Shown here piece after piece: positions 22,601-33,560 of a DNA stretch of 64,000 bases; position 1 is the first letter of the stretch; every line of letters starts with the position of its first letter. The notes below the pieces were generated by a model. The model was not told the DNA's origin and searched no databases. It saw only the letters and a list, made by a program, of their open reading frames with translations. The stretch comes from Sipunculus nudus (taxonomy: Eukaryota; Annelida; Sipuncula; Golfingiida; Sipunculidae). The DNA lies in NCBI GenBank assembly GCA_026874595.1, contig CM049321.1, forward strand, positions 4,021,479 to 4,085,478. Reading direction: 5' to 3'. The position numbers and the translations under genes were made by a program.

Positions 22601-25600
22601 TGTACAGTGTAAACCCAAGATCCAATAAGAGTTACATAAGAAGTAACAAAAGCTGGGAGTCCTGGGTTTGAACGGCCAAACAGTTAACTCTTGCAAGTGA
22701 CTTTAAAGGACTTTTTAATTTCTGTGGCAACATCAGCTGGGCCAGATCTTTTCCCAAACATTTGAAGCCCTGCTATGTATGATATACTTGTTGTTTGTGC
22801 TGAACGACCTATATGACTCATCCAACCTATTATTTTTTTTTTTCATTTTCATTAACCTGCTGTGCAGGAGACTGTGTCAAAATAGCATGTGCCAACACAG
22901 ATAAATATAGTGGTTGGATAACAGGAGGAAGTGTAGTGGCTTCATTTATATTAGCTAGGTCTCTTTTTACTTTCACTATGATACATTATAAGTACAGGTA
23001 AGTCAAGGTATATGTCATGTCATTCCAATCATCTTATGCATGTAAAGATACAACCAATACAGGATTAAAAATATGCAGGTGTATACTAACTATTACTCAT
23101 CATATTACTCAGTGTCAAAAGTATTTCTAGAATTAGAAAGTAGAGAGCATTCAGAGAGCTCATGCCTCTACCAGCAGAGAGGGAGAGCATTCAGAGAGCT
23201 CATACCTTTACCAACAGAGAGGGAGAGAGCATTCAGAGAGCTCATACCTCTACCAGCAGAGGGAGAGCATTCAGAGAGCTCGTACCTCTACCAGCAGGGA
23301 GAGGGGGGAGCATTCAGAGAGCTCATACCTCTACCAGCGCGGGGGGGGGAGCATTCAGAGAGCTCATACCTCTACCAGTGCGGGGGGGGGGGGGGGGAGC
23401 ATTCAGAGAGCTCATACCTCTACCAGCAGGGAGGGGGGGGAGCATTCAGAGAGCTCATACCTCTACCAGCAGGGAGGGGGGGGGGAGCATTCAGAGAGCT
23501 CATACCTCTACCAGCAGGAGGGGGGAGCATTCAGAGAGCTCATACCTCTACCAGCAGGGAGGGGGGAGCATTCAGAGAGCTCATACCTCTACCAGCAGGG
23601 GGGGGGGGGGAGCATTCAGAGAGCTCATACCTCTACCAGCAGGGAGGGGGGCGGGAGCATTCAGAGAGCTCATACCTCTACCAGCAGGGGGGGGAGTATT
23701 CAGAGAGCTCATACCTCTACCAGCGGGGGGGGGGGGGGGAGCATTCAGAGAGCTCATACCTCTACCAGCGGGGAGGGGGGGGAGTATTCAGAGAGCTCGT
23801 ACCTCTACCAGCGGGGAGGGGGGGGGGGGGGAGCATTCAGAGAGCTCGTACCTCTACCAGCAGGGAGGGGGGGGAGCATTCAGAGAGCTCGTACCTCTAC
23901 CAGCAGGGAGGGGGAGAGCATTCAGAGAGCTCTTACCTCTACCAGCAGGGAGGGAGAGCATTCAGAGAGCTCGTACCTCTACCAGCAGGGAGGGAGAGCA
24001 TTCAGAGAGCTCGTACCTCTACCAGCAGAGAGGGAGAGCATTCAGAGAGCTCGTACCTCTACCAGCAGAGAGGGAGAGCATTCAGAGAGCTCGTACCTCT
24101 ACCAGCAGAGAGGGAGAGCATTCAGAGAGCTCGTACCTCTACCAGCAGAGAGGGAGAGCATTCAGAGAGCTCGTACCTCTACCAGCAGAGAGGGAGAGCA
24201 TTCAGAGAGCTCGTACCTCTACCAGCAGAGAGGGAGAGCATTCAGAGAGCTCGTACCTCTACCAGCAGAGAGGGAGAGCATTCAGAGAGCTCGTACCTCT
24301 ACCAGCAGAGAGGGAGAGCATTCAGAGAGCTCGTACCTCTACCAGCAGAGAGGGAGAGCATTCAGAGAGCTCGTACCTCTACCAGCAGAGAGGGAGAGCA
24401 TTCAGAGAGCTCATACCTCTACCAGCAGAGAGGGAGAGCATTCAGAGAGCTCGTACCTCTACCAGCAGAGAGGGAGAGCATTCAGAGAGCTCGTACCTCT
24501 ACCAGCAGAGAGGGAGAGCATTCAGAGAGCTCATACCTCTACCAGCAGAGAGGGAGAGCATTCAGAGAGCTCGTACCTCTACCAGCAGAGAGGGAGAGCA
24601 TTCAGAGAGCTCGTACCTCTACCAGCAGAGAGGGAGAGCATTCAGAGAGCTCGTACCTCTACCAGCAGAGAGGGAGAGCATTCAGAGAGCTCGTACCTCT
24701 ACCAGCAGAGAGGGAGAGCATTCAGAGAGCTCGTACCTCTACCAGCAGAGAGGGAGAGCATTCAGAGAGCTCGTACCTCTACCAGCAGAGAGGGAGAGCA
24801 TTCAGAGAGCTCGTACCTCTACCAGCAGAGAGGGAGAGCATTCAGAGAGCTCGTACCTCTACCAGCAGAGAGGGAGAGCATTCAGAGAGCTCGTACCTCT
24901 ACCAGCAGAGAGGGAGAGCATTCAGAGAGCTCGTACCTCTACCAGCAGAGAGGGAGAGCATTCAGAGAGCTCGTACCTCTACCAGCAGAGAGGGAGAGCA
25001 TTCAGAGAGCTCGTACCTCTACCAGCAGAGAGGGAGAGCATTCAGAGAGCTCGTACCTCTACCAGCAGAGAGGGAGAGCATTCAGAGAGCTCGTACCTCT
25101 ACCAGCAGAGAGGGAGAGCATTCAGAGAGCTCGTACCTCTACCAGCAGAGAGGGAGAGCATTCAGAGAGCTCGTACCTCTACCAGCAGAGAGGGAGAGCA
25201 TTCAGAGAGCTCGTACCTCTACCAGCAGAGAGGGAGAGCATTCAGAGAGCTCATACCTCTACCAGCAGAGAGGGAGAGCATTCAGAGAGCTCATACCTCT
25301 ACCAGCAGAGAGGGAGAGCATTCAGAGAGCTCATACCTCTACCAGCAGAGAGGGAGAGCATTCAGAGAGCTCATACCTCTACCAGCAGAGAGGGAGAGCA
25401 TTCAGAGAGCTCATACCTCTACCAGCAGAGAGGGAGAGCATTCAGAGAGCTCATACCTCCACCAGCAGAGAGGGAGAGCATTCAGAGAGCTCATACCTCT
25501 ACCAGCAGAGAGGGAGAGCATTCAGAGAGCTCATGCCTCTACCAGCAGAGAGGGAGAGCATTCAGAGAGCTCATGCCTCTACCAACACAGAGAGGGAGAG

Positions 25601-26428
25601 CATTCAGAGAGCTCATACTTCTACCAACACAGAGAGGGAGAGCATTCAGAGAGCTCATACTTCTACCAACACAGAGAGAGCATTCAGAGAGCTCATACCT
25701 CTACCAACACAGAGAGAGCATTCAGAGAGCTCATACCTCTACCAACACAGAGAGGGAGAGCATTCAGAGAGCTCATACTTCTACCAACACAGAGAGAGCA
25801 TTCAGATAGCTCATATCTCTACCAACACAGAGAGAGCATTCAGAGAGCTCATACCTCTACCAACACAGAGAGAGCATTCAGAGAGCTCATACCTCTACCA
25901 ACAGAGAGAGAGAGAGCATTCTGACTCAGAAAGCTCATATCTCTACCAACAGAGAGGGAGAGCATTCAGAGAGCTCATTCTCCTACCAACAGAGAGAAAG
26001 CATTCAGAGACTTCATACTCCTACTAACACAGACCATTCAGATAGTTCATACCTCTACTTACACAGAGAACATTCTGCGAGCTCACATATCTACCAACAT
26101 AATCAACACAGAGAGCTGTGAGACAACATATCTTTCCACACCAATTTTGTTAAAACATAAATAAAGTTAGTATAGATGTACAACAGACACATATATATAA
26201 CCTCTGTTTTTCACTATATTATATGCCTTATCCTTTTTTATAATGTTTCAATACATGGTTGGTTTGTATGGTCCCTGTATAACATTGTTCATACCAGTTA
26301 CCTACTTAACAAGGTCAGCCTTAAACCTGGTCAGGTATTTAAGGCACTTCCTTATTTACATATTTTATGTACTATTAATTCACATCACATTTTCCCTCAG
26401 CCAGCACAGAAAAAAAACTTTAGTGTAG
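19604..26428 (+). CDS. 3' part of a gene for a single-pass membrane protein (five exons)
   Basis: Exons 19604-19697, 19874-20032, 20080-20187, 22868-22997 and 26401-26428 all have GT-AG borders. Their phases chain correctly (0-1, 1-1, 1-1, 1-2, 2-stop), giving 519 coding bases, or 172 residues plus TAG. Residues 1-120 look extracellular, with an N-glycosylation sequon NQT at residue 5. Cysteines at 123 and 128 precede a hydrophobic segment at about 137-159 (ITGGSVVASFILARSLFTFT), followed by the short basic tail KYSQHRKKTLV. The membrane segment contains an arginine at 151, unusual for a simple anchor and compatible with pairing to a partner. The N-terminal part is upstream and unresolved. 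I do not recognise the family. Inferred topology is type I at the cell surface or secretory membranes. Confidence 0.55.
19874..20032 (+). CDS. Membrane-protein gene, ectodomain exon
   Basis: The acceptor is TTAACTACCACAG and the donor TTCCACAG/GTGAGC, close to consensus. It encodes DLLIKVVIHPKDDVKESVDD followed by a serine/threonine-rich stretch (TTSSASDTQTFTDSVYNSPS) and IEIHST. The stretch looks like a juxtamembrane linker after a beta-rich start. Confidence 0.6.
20080..20187 (+). CDS. Membrane-protein gene, exon after a 47-nt intron
   Basis: The intron 20033-20079 is only 47 bases but has GTGAGC at one end and TTTCCTGCTCTTTACAG at the other. The exon reads VFIKGLYSAVSSNAERVMLG then LSIVKTSAIDNRDNFA and exits through GCAA/GTATTT in phase 1, matching the next exon. 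Without removal of the 47 bases the frame stops at TAA (20086-20088). An alternative is a frameshifted continuous exon, because the bases just before it are also open in this frame. The antisense open frame here is a shadow. Confidence 0.5.
20330..20770 (+). promoter_or_regulatory. GC-richer intronic block with TATA-like motif
   Basis: Inside the 2.7-kb intron this block has noticeably higher GC. It contains TATAAAAAG at about 20564 and an imperfect inverted pair, TTGAACCTGACC and GTTCAGGTCAA, near 20620-20660. It could be an internal promoter or enhancer. No coding exon follows that I can support. Confidence 0.25.
20771..21925. other. Intronic AT-rich sequence
   Basis: Two partial duplicates of AACAGCTAATTA...GACCTTAATAGA occur near 20873 and 20920. 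I see no exon or larger repeat. Confidence 0.5.
21928..22206 (-). mobile_element. tRNA-derived SINE-like element, copy 1 (diverged)
   Basis: Read on the minus strand, the head carries GGGCTCGAAGCCAGGTGATC and GAGTTTGTATCTC, a degenerate B-box-like segment. GGCTCTACAGGCTTATTGGG follows. The tail includes TGTCACATAGTCTGAAACC. Similar blocks, in the same orientation, occur at 28915-29210 and 40195-40514. Divergence is high. Confidence 0.45.
22440..22503 (+). repeat. 3'-end fragment of the GGGTCATGACGCTCAGC family
   Basis: TTAGCTCAGCATGACTGAAT, GTCATCTGAGCTCAAA matches the closing segment of the family at 5575-5612 and 42260-42292. Confidence 0.6.
22868..22997 (+). CDS. Membrane-protein gene, transmembrane exon
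   Basis: The acceptor is TTAACCTGCTGTGCAG and the donor TACAG/GTAAGT, a perfect match to the donor consensus. The exon encodes RDCVKIACANTDKYSGW, the hydrophobic segment with a central Arg, and MIHYKY. It is the best supported exon of the model. Confidence 0.65.
23135..26090 (+). repeat. Intronic minisatellite, 40-bp unit, about 73 copies
   Basis: The core unit is TTCAGAGAGCTCGTACCTCT, ACCAGCAGAGAGGGAGAGCA. Copies from 24001 to about 25560 are exactly 40 bases. The 5' third (23280-23900) has variable poly-G runs of 5-17 in place of GAGAGGG. The 3' part (25570-26090) has CAACACAGAGAG units of 38-43 bases decaying outward. The unit has no stop in any plus-strand frame and 40 is not a multiple of three, so all three frames read through and create two artefactual frames of more than 900 codons. 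It lies in the intron between the membrane and tail exons. I reject it as coding. Confidence 0.98.
26401..26428 (+). CDS. Membrane-protein gene, terminal exon (cytoplasmic tail)
   Basis: The acceptor CACATTTTCCCTCAG is followed by C, which completes AGC (Ser) with the two bases left by the previous exon, then QHRKKTLV and TAG. The result is a short basic tail directly after the membrane segment, as expected for a stop-transfer signal. The stop falls at 26426-26428. Confidence 0.5.
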
Positions 26429-26652
26429 TATACACTGTTATATTATTTATCACTCTTAAAATGTTCACTCTATTCATTCAGGGAATGACACATTTAGTGA
26501 CAAAAAAGTTGGGTGATATAATCATGGAAGGTAACTGGTAACAATGACAGGTAATGAAGTCAGCTCATTAACAACACAAACACATCCAATAACAGATTTT
26601 ATGGCCAGGATAACTATTACTATAATATAATGTAACTAGAGGTTAATGGGAA

Positions 26653-26658
26653 AATAAA
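26653..26658 (+). terminator. Candidate polyadenylation signal of the membrane-protein gene
   Basis: AATAAA lies 225 bases after the TAG at 26428 and is the first hexamer of this type downstream. Confidence 0.35.
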
Positions 26659-27326
26659 TGTCTGCTATGCCTCATGAACATTAAACTGGATTTTGCACAG
26701 AGCTCTATTGTTTGTAAAACTCTTGACATGTGTGCCACAGAAATTTAAAGATTGTATCATGGCGGCCATATTGGAATTTCTCATGGGTTTGAAATTTGAT
26801 AGCACACCTCCCCTCACATGTATTAAATTGTAGTACAGTTTTCAGAACCCACTGGTATGGTTCTTGATATAATCATAAGAATGTTTTGACATTTCTCTGA
26901 AAAATCTGTGCATGCAATTAACTTGAGAACGAGCTAAACAATTTAGCAGCGTTTAAGGTGAACATTAAAATACTGACAATGCATCATAAAAGAGCTCCCT
27001 CACAATATTCCAGTATTACAAAGAATGGCACATAAACCTGCACCAATTATTAATCCATCATTATTAGGTTTGTTCAAACTGATGACTCTCACCACAATGT
27101 TATATTTGACCAAATTTGTTTTTAATTTCTATACTCTCTACTTCAGGTTGTCAACTAATCTTTGCAAAAAAAACACCAGATGCAATACACAGCAAACCAA
27201 ATAGTCAAACTTAGCATTTTACCATATGCACCATATGTTTAAGATGCTCTTTTAATAACATAAAGATAATATTATGCAAGGAAATTAACTGATAGGTTGA
27301 GTTATAACAATCTCTTTTTCATATAT

Positions 27327-27364
<38 letters not shown>

Positions 27365-28914
27365 TGGTGTTGTTCTACACTATGAAACCTATTTAACAGT
27401 TGGTTTGTTTTATTTTAAGCGAAAGGCATCTGCCGCCCATAAGGCATTGTTAAGAGTAATAATAAAATTTCATTCCTGATCTAAATGTTTAGAATGATTT
27501 TGGATATTACAAGTTCATCTACTCTGATAACTCTAAATTCTTATAAGTCAGAGGGGATAAACTGGAATTTAACTGTTCCATGCCAACATTTGTCATTTTT
27601 TTTTCCTTTGTCAAGGGTCAACCTTTCTTGAAAATTTCTTTTAAAATTCAGTAGGAACTTCTGGACAGTCAAAACTTATGCTGGTAAAAAAAATTGATCC
27701 CATAACATAGATGGAGGTAATAACCAGAACAGAATAATTAATCCAATTAAAACAGCAGCTTGTTTTTATGAATACTGAAGAAAAATGTTGTGTATCCACA
27801 GAATAATCCTGCCTGGCACACCACCTGGTGACAGAAATAAACATCATGGCCTCCATTGATTATTTTCTGCCAAGAAGATATTATGTTTCTCACTTGGTTT
27901 GTTGGTTGGACTTTCTGTTTGTAACATTCCACATACTGTTATGAACAAAATTTTCATAAATTTTTGTGGAGGGTTAGGAAAACACCTCAAGGAACAATCC
28001 ATACATAAAATATCTTGAGGAAATCTGGGTCACCATAATATATTTTTATTCAAATGATTAAACACAACTGTGACATATACATGACTACTCCTTTGTCCCC
28101 GGATACAGACTGCCCATTTCATAGGTATTATGGACAGCATTTGTTCTACAACTGACCAATTGAACCGGTGTTATTGAAGCATGACACTGCAGTACTATAA
28201 CACCTGAAAGCTTGATCAGAGTATCCTGGGTTGGGTTATTCTGGTACTCTACGCCCACACACATCTATTTTTTTGTGGAATAAATATAAATATTAATGTT
28301 GTAAATGTAAGTGAATCCACCTGGGAGTGGTCTAACAAGTCCAGTCGTGTAACAAAAACTCACCAGATATGGAAATACCTGAACAAGGTGTGTCCAAATT
28401 CAAAACGAACATTCAGCTGTCAATGGCAAAAAGTTCACATGATTAAGTAAACACACTTTCTGAAGGAGCACATTTCACACATTTCTGATTGTCTGTAAAA
28501 CCTGTTTGTTTTTCTGTGTTCTAGATAACACAGAGATATTTGGGTCGTTCACAATAAAACTTTATAGAAAGACCAGTGCTGAGGATTAGAATACAAATAA
28601 TGATGCAGAATTATTTTTTTTTTCATCATTACAAGACCAACAAATCAATGAGTCATTGAAACACCACCTTCATGAGTTGTGTGTCATGGATTAGGAATCA
28701 ATGACTAAACTCTAAGAGTGACCCCTGCTTGCTTCTTTTGATATAAAAGGATATCAGTCAGAATAGCCAGAACTCTTCAAAGAAACATGATTACTTTTTT
28801 CTTTCAGCAAATCAACTGAATCGTATCGATCCATTTCGATGCTGTCCTTTCTTTTTAATATTTTACTGCTGGAGGTAGCCCCTCTTGTTTTTTGTTAGTT
28901 TAACTAGGTATATA
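26659..28914. other. AT-rich intergenic stretch
   Basis: No supportable exon. A (TA)n microsatellite sits inside it. The segment ATGGCGGCCATATTGGAATT at 26759 resembles GGTGGCCATATTGGACTTCT near 3819, so a short dispersed repeat is likely. Confidence 0.5.
27328..27362. repeat. (AT)n microsatellite
   Basis: An uninterrupted run of about 17 AT dinucleotides. Confidence 0.97.
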
Positions 28915-29210
28915 TACATTCTGGTTTGGGACTATGTGACAAGGCAGTATCAAGCACTTCCTCTCATTTTATATCCTTTTCTCAACCAGACCCAGTGACC
29001 ATACTGAGCTTGTGGGCCCTTTGAGTATAATCATCCCCACAGCTGGGTCATGCTACAGAAGAACCCCTTAAAGGTGCACTTGTGTGTGAGTGACAAAACA
29101 CAGCCTTGGGGCAAGACATACCCATTAAGCTTGCAGATTGTCACCCTGGGTGTTCGGAATCATGACCTCCCAGCTTGTTCTACTCCTGGACCAGAGAAGC
29201 CGGTTGCAGT
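28915..29210 (-). mobile_element. tRNA-derived SINE-like element, copy 2
   Basis: On the minus strand: GGCTTCTCTGGTCCAGGAGT, AGAACAAGCTGGGAGGTCAT, GATTCCGAACACC, then AATCTGCAAGCTTAATGGG. It shares the ordered blocks GGGCCC, ATTATAC, TGACCCAGC with the copy at 40195-40514, and CATAGTCCCAAACCAG with copy 1. The tRNA-like head is degenerate. Confidence 0.5.
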
Positions 29211-32200
29211 CTGTTTTTTGCTGATGTGCATATGAAGTGCACATGCATGTTCACATGGAAACAATTCCATTTTAAACAGAGAGATCAGATTTTTTTGCAC
29301 ACTATTGCAGTGACTATGTACGTGAACCAGATTTTCAGTCAATCGGAAACACAGCTTTACAAAGCAGACCCATGTAAGTCTTACATTATTGATCAAATTA
29401 ATGGGAACAGGATACACAACTCATGACACCTGAACTTCTGACACTATACTACCTGTAGTACTACATTCAACCCTTCATACCACACACAAATATAATAAAT
29501 ATAATTAATAATAAGATGAAAATAATGAACTCGTGACATAGATTTTATGTATAGGTAGAAATAAAATATACAGAAAACCAAATGACCTGAACCTAGTCTT
29601 TTGTATTAGACAGTGCAATGTCCTGTGTGTAGCTTAAAATATGAAACATCTGTCCCTGTGTGACCTGATTATTATTTTATGAACGGGGCCACATCAAGTA
29701 CAGCTGTCTTATGTATGTAGACAAATCAATTTTAATACTAGAATGAAATCATTACACTTAGTCCAAGGTTTTGAGTAGGTTATCCTATGTAAATTTTTTG
29801 AGTTTTAAGAATACATACTACAATCTAGTTGGTCCTAGTAGAATCGCCAATCCTACTAGAAAGTCTGATAGTTTCTCCTAGTAGAAATTTTACCATTTTA
29901 ATTTTCAATTAAACTTTCATATGATCAGGGCACAACATGATAATAACAGAATTGTTTTGCTAAACAGGTAAAAGGACGTCATAACAGAGCAAAATTTTAT
30001 AATTCTGTTTTATGAAAGAAATGTCCAATCTCCAGGAGCTCAAAATCAGTTAACATCCAATGACAATCAAAATAATTTTTTTTTATACACAGGTCAGAAC
30101 GACTTACTAGCCTGAAAAAATAAACCTTTATAAATTATGCCTTACTTAAGTTACAATACTTTGTTGCAAACACTGGTGCTTTTAAATATTTGGTGTGTAA
30201 AAATGCAAGACAATTAATTCAAGGAGTTGGAAGAAAAGATCCAGTCATATTTATACCCACAAAAATCCCAATGTATAGCTTTTGTAGATTAGGCATGATA
30301 GTCCACTACACACCTGAGACAGACAAGTACAATGCACTGAGCGACCCCTCAGGTGTAAGGGCTCGGCATTCCATATATTGTCTGTCTTAGTGATATATAC
30401 ACAAAGAAGCAGTTGTCATAGCGCACATGTAGGCATAATCGTATTGGTGGCCACATGGTTATATAAACAGGTATATCACCTGAATGGTATAACTACCGGT
30501 ACGATCAACACTGCCTGGCTTAACTACCAGTATGATAAGCACTGCCTTGCTCATATTGTGCATTGTTTCTGTCAGACTATGGCTTTTTATTATGAAATAA
30601 AAATAGACATAATAATTAGATTCTTGGTGCACCTGTACTTTGATGCTTGTGTCTCGCAAGAGCCCAGGAAATCCTGGTGTGTTCACTATACTTGGGTCTA
30701 TATGTGTACTCTGATGAAACTGGTGATGTGCACATTAATTTTAGGAGAAAACCTCGCTCAAGTACAAAGGTTTCCTGTCAGGACCACTCCTTAATAACTG
30801 CACCTTAATATTCTAATGTAACACCATGAATTGCAGGTTTAGTAAAATCAGGTGTTCTGTCTTAAGCTTATTGAAACTTTTTGATCAGAAGGGTATATGG
30901 GTATACAAGTTGGTACTGTGAACATCTCCTTGAAGTTCAATAATTGTGCCAGTGTAAATCCAAGAGTAAATTACCCCAGAATGAGTGTTTTATGGGATTT
31001 TGTAGCATGTTTTTTTAATTGGGATGCAGAATGTGACAATATGGCCATCTCTGGAGTGCAGGTAGTGACATCACAGGGGAAAATGACGTCATTCCACATG
31101 TACGTGCTGTTTTCCTGAAAGGTGTCAGTCAATCAGCATTCAGCATGGGAAGTCATGTTTGTAGTTTGTTGAGTTTATAGTCAAGGGCAGCAATACCATG
31201 ATGTCAAAGAGTTTTTTCAATTATTTCAATGTAAAAGTTCACAGGATTAAAAAAGGTTTTATTAACATTCCTGGCCATGGGCACCAACTTTGGACACTAT
31301 CTTTGGCACACGGTTTGCGTCAACATATTGGATGTTTTTTTTGTTTTTTGTAATTTAAGATTAAAATTGTGAGGTGCTGCAGCTAAGACCTTGTCAACTT
31401 TGTCATCTTATAGAAATTGTGGAAACCTCTGAGAATGAGAATCTGTGACTGATCACTAATCTAAAGTCAGCAGGATTGGCAAATGGTCACAGATTTCTGC
31501 AACAACATGCCATAAAAACTTGAAAAAGTCACCAACAGGTGGCAGTAATGAGAATGTGATTTATGGTAAAAGATACCCTTCAGCCAGAGGTCGTTTTTTA
31601 CTTAAAATGAACCCCTTCCAGTTAAGAATTGGGGGATGGCCCGAACTTCTTATCTCAACTTTAAAACTGCAAAATAAGCATTTTTAAAGTTCAAGGAAAC
31701 AACTGTTTACATTGCATATGTGCATCTTTACAAAATATTACTTATAATTTACCTATGAAACAATTGTTATCTATCTAACATATTTTAACAGATTACATAA
31801 CCTTTTCATAACAAAGAGGGCTATGCTGCTGGTGTGTTTAAAAGCCTCAGTGTATTGTAGGAAAAGGATTTCTTTACCCACAATCCCTAACCAGAGTTGT
31901 ACTCTTGACAGTAGGATTCTGGTCACATGGTCCTATTTGTTTACATGACCTGAAGAGAGCAGTGAATGGTTTGGTCTGCTCTGATTGGCTCTGGCCCTTA
32001 TGCCAGGAGGCCTTTCAAAAGACCTTTTGTTTGATTTTAAGGTATGTTTAGCATAATCTCAAAGCAAATTGATGGTATTGCCAATCAAAGACATGTTGTC
32101 CAAATGCTTGTTTGGGACTGCTTGGAGGGGTAATTTTGGCTTCACTGCGTTCAGACCTGAACTGTGACAAAACTTGATATTTCTTTGCACCACTGGTGCC

Positions 32201-32374
32201 ATAGTATCCTCAGACAATTAACCCCCCCCCCCTCTTTAAAAATAGGCCCCCCATCTTCAGCAACACGTACTGACACTTGGCAAGCGACTATGGTTTCTTC
32301 CATCTATCAACTTGAGAAACAATATTTTTCACCAAATATGGGGGCCAATATGTTGAATCTCTCTTGAGAAAAGA
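29211..32374. other. AT-rich stretch, no supportable gene
   Basis: The longest frame (30378-30794, 138 codons) has no splice context or recognisable motif and is AT-driven. A perfect CRE octamer lies at 31084. A poly-C run is at 32221-32232. Confidence 0.45.
31084..31091. promoter_or_regulatory. Full CRE palindrome
   Basis: TGACGTCA is the consensus binding site of CREB/ATF factors. It is preceded 20 bases earlier by GTGACATCA, a variant half. There is no linked gene, so function is uncertain. Confidence 0.3.
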
Positions 32375-33560
32375 GCATTATTTTACGGAAATGGAAAGGT
32401 GGGGGCGCCACCTGTCAGGTTTAAGAGAAAATTTTCCAAGATGGATAGACATGCCAAATTTAAGACAAATACCTTGAACCACTCCGGAGATATGAGCAAT
32501 TTTAAATGATAGCCACACCAAAAACGATTGCAGATGGCGTCACAAATCTTGAGTACAAAATGAGCAGTCCATGATCTATGGATATGCACAATTTTAGGCC
32601 AATAAGGCAAATCACTCCTCAGAAAAGGGCATTAATTTATTCTACGAAAACGGGAAGGTAGGTGGCACCACCTGTCTGGTTTATGAGAAAACACTTCAAG
32701 ATGGATGGACATACCAAATTTCAGACCTTGAACCACTTGGGAGACATAAGCAATTTTCACTGAAAGCAAATGTACGGATGGACGCCACACAATTACGATT
32801 GCAGATAGGGTCACCAGTCTAGAATACAAGATGGGGGTATCCAAGATCAATGGGCATGCACAATTTCAGCCCAATCTCTCCATTAGTTTTTGACTTATTA
32901 TGCTCACAGTACTGTCAAGTGGCAATGATGGGGTATTAAAAGGTGCAAAAACAAGAAAAGAACAGAAGATGGCGCCACCTGTCTTCAATAGAAGACAAAG
33001 GTATCCAAGATCTTCAGTCAATTTGATATTTGGACCAATCAATGCATCCCTTATTGAGATATTTATGATTTTGTGTGCTTTTCACCATATATGGCAATAT
33101 TCAAGGTCAAGGCCACTCTCATAGGAAAGGTCATTACCCCAATTTAAATATACATCATCCCATAACCCATGTCTATGTATATGCATAATATGAAAGAAAT
33201 CTGTATTTTTTTACTTATAATGCTCACAGTACTGTTTAGTGGCAATGATGGGGGTATTAAACGGCACAAAAACAAGAAAAGGATAACAGGTGGCGCAACC
33301 AGTTCCTGGTATGTGAAATCACTATCCAAGATCTGGTCAACTTGATTTTGGATCAATTCATGCAAGATTTCTTGAGATATTTAAGAATTTGTGTGATTTT
33401 CCCCCAAAATAGACCTATTCAAGGTCAAGGTCACTCTCCTAGTAAAGGTCATGACCCCAATTTAAATAGGCTTCGTCTGCTCACCCATATCTATGCACAT
33501 GTCAAGTTTGATAAAGATTCCTTGAAATTTTTTTCTGAGTTATCGGGTCCAAACAAAATC
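32375..33560 (+). repeat. Dispersed repeat with GGTGGCGCCACCTGTC modules in tandem
   Basis: Two modules near 32395 and 32650 share GGTGGGGGCGCCACCTGTC or GGTGGCACCACCTGTC, ACCAAATTTCAGACC and AGCAATTTT. Two further modules near 32889 and 33208 share ATGCTCACAGTACTGT, GTGGCAATGATGGGG and TCAAGGTCAAGGTCACTCTC, about 320 bases apart. Short frames here are repeat by-products. Confidence 0.7.

Noticed and set aside
23073-26027. 984- and 920-codon open frames suggesting a huge repetitive protein
   Set aside because: They are produced by a stop-free 40-bp minisatellite read in shifting frames, and the array lies between two phase-matched exons with good splice sites, so it is intronic.
30378-30794. 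138-codon open frame
   Set aside because: AT-rich composition, no domain, no splice or promoter context; expected by chance at this length of sequence.
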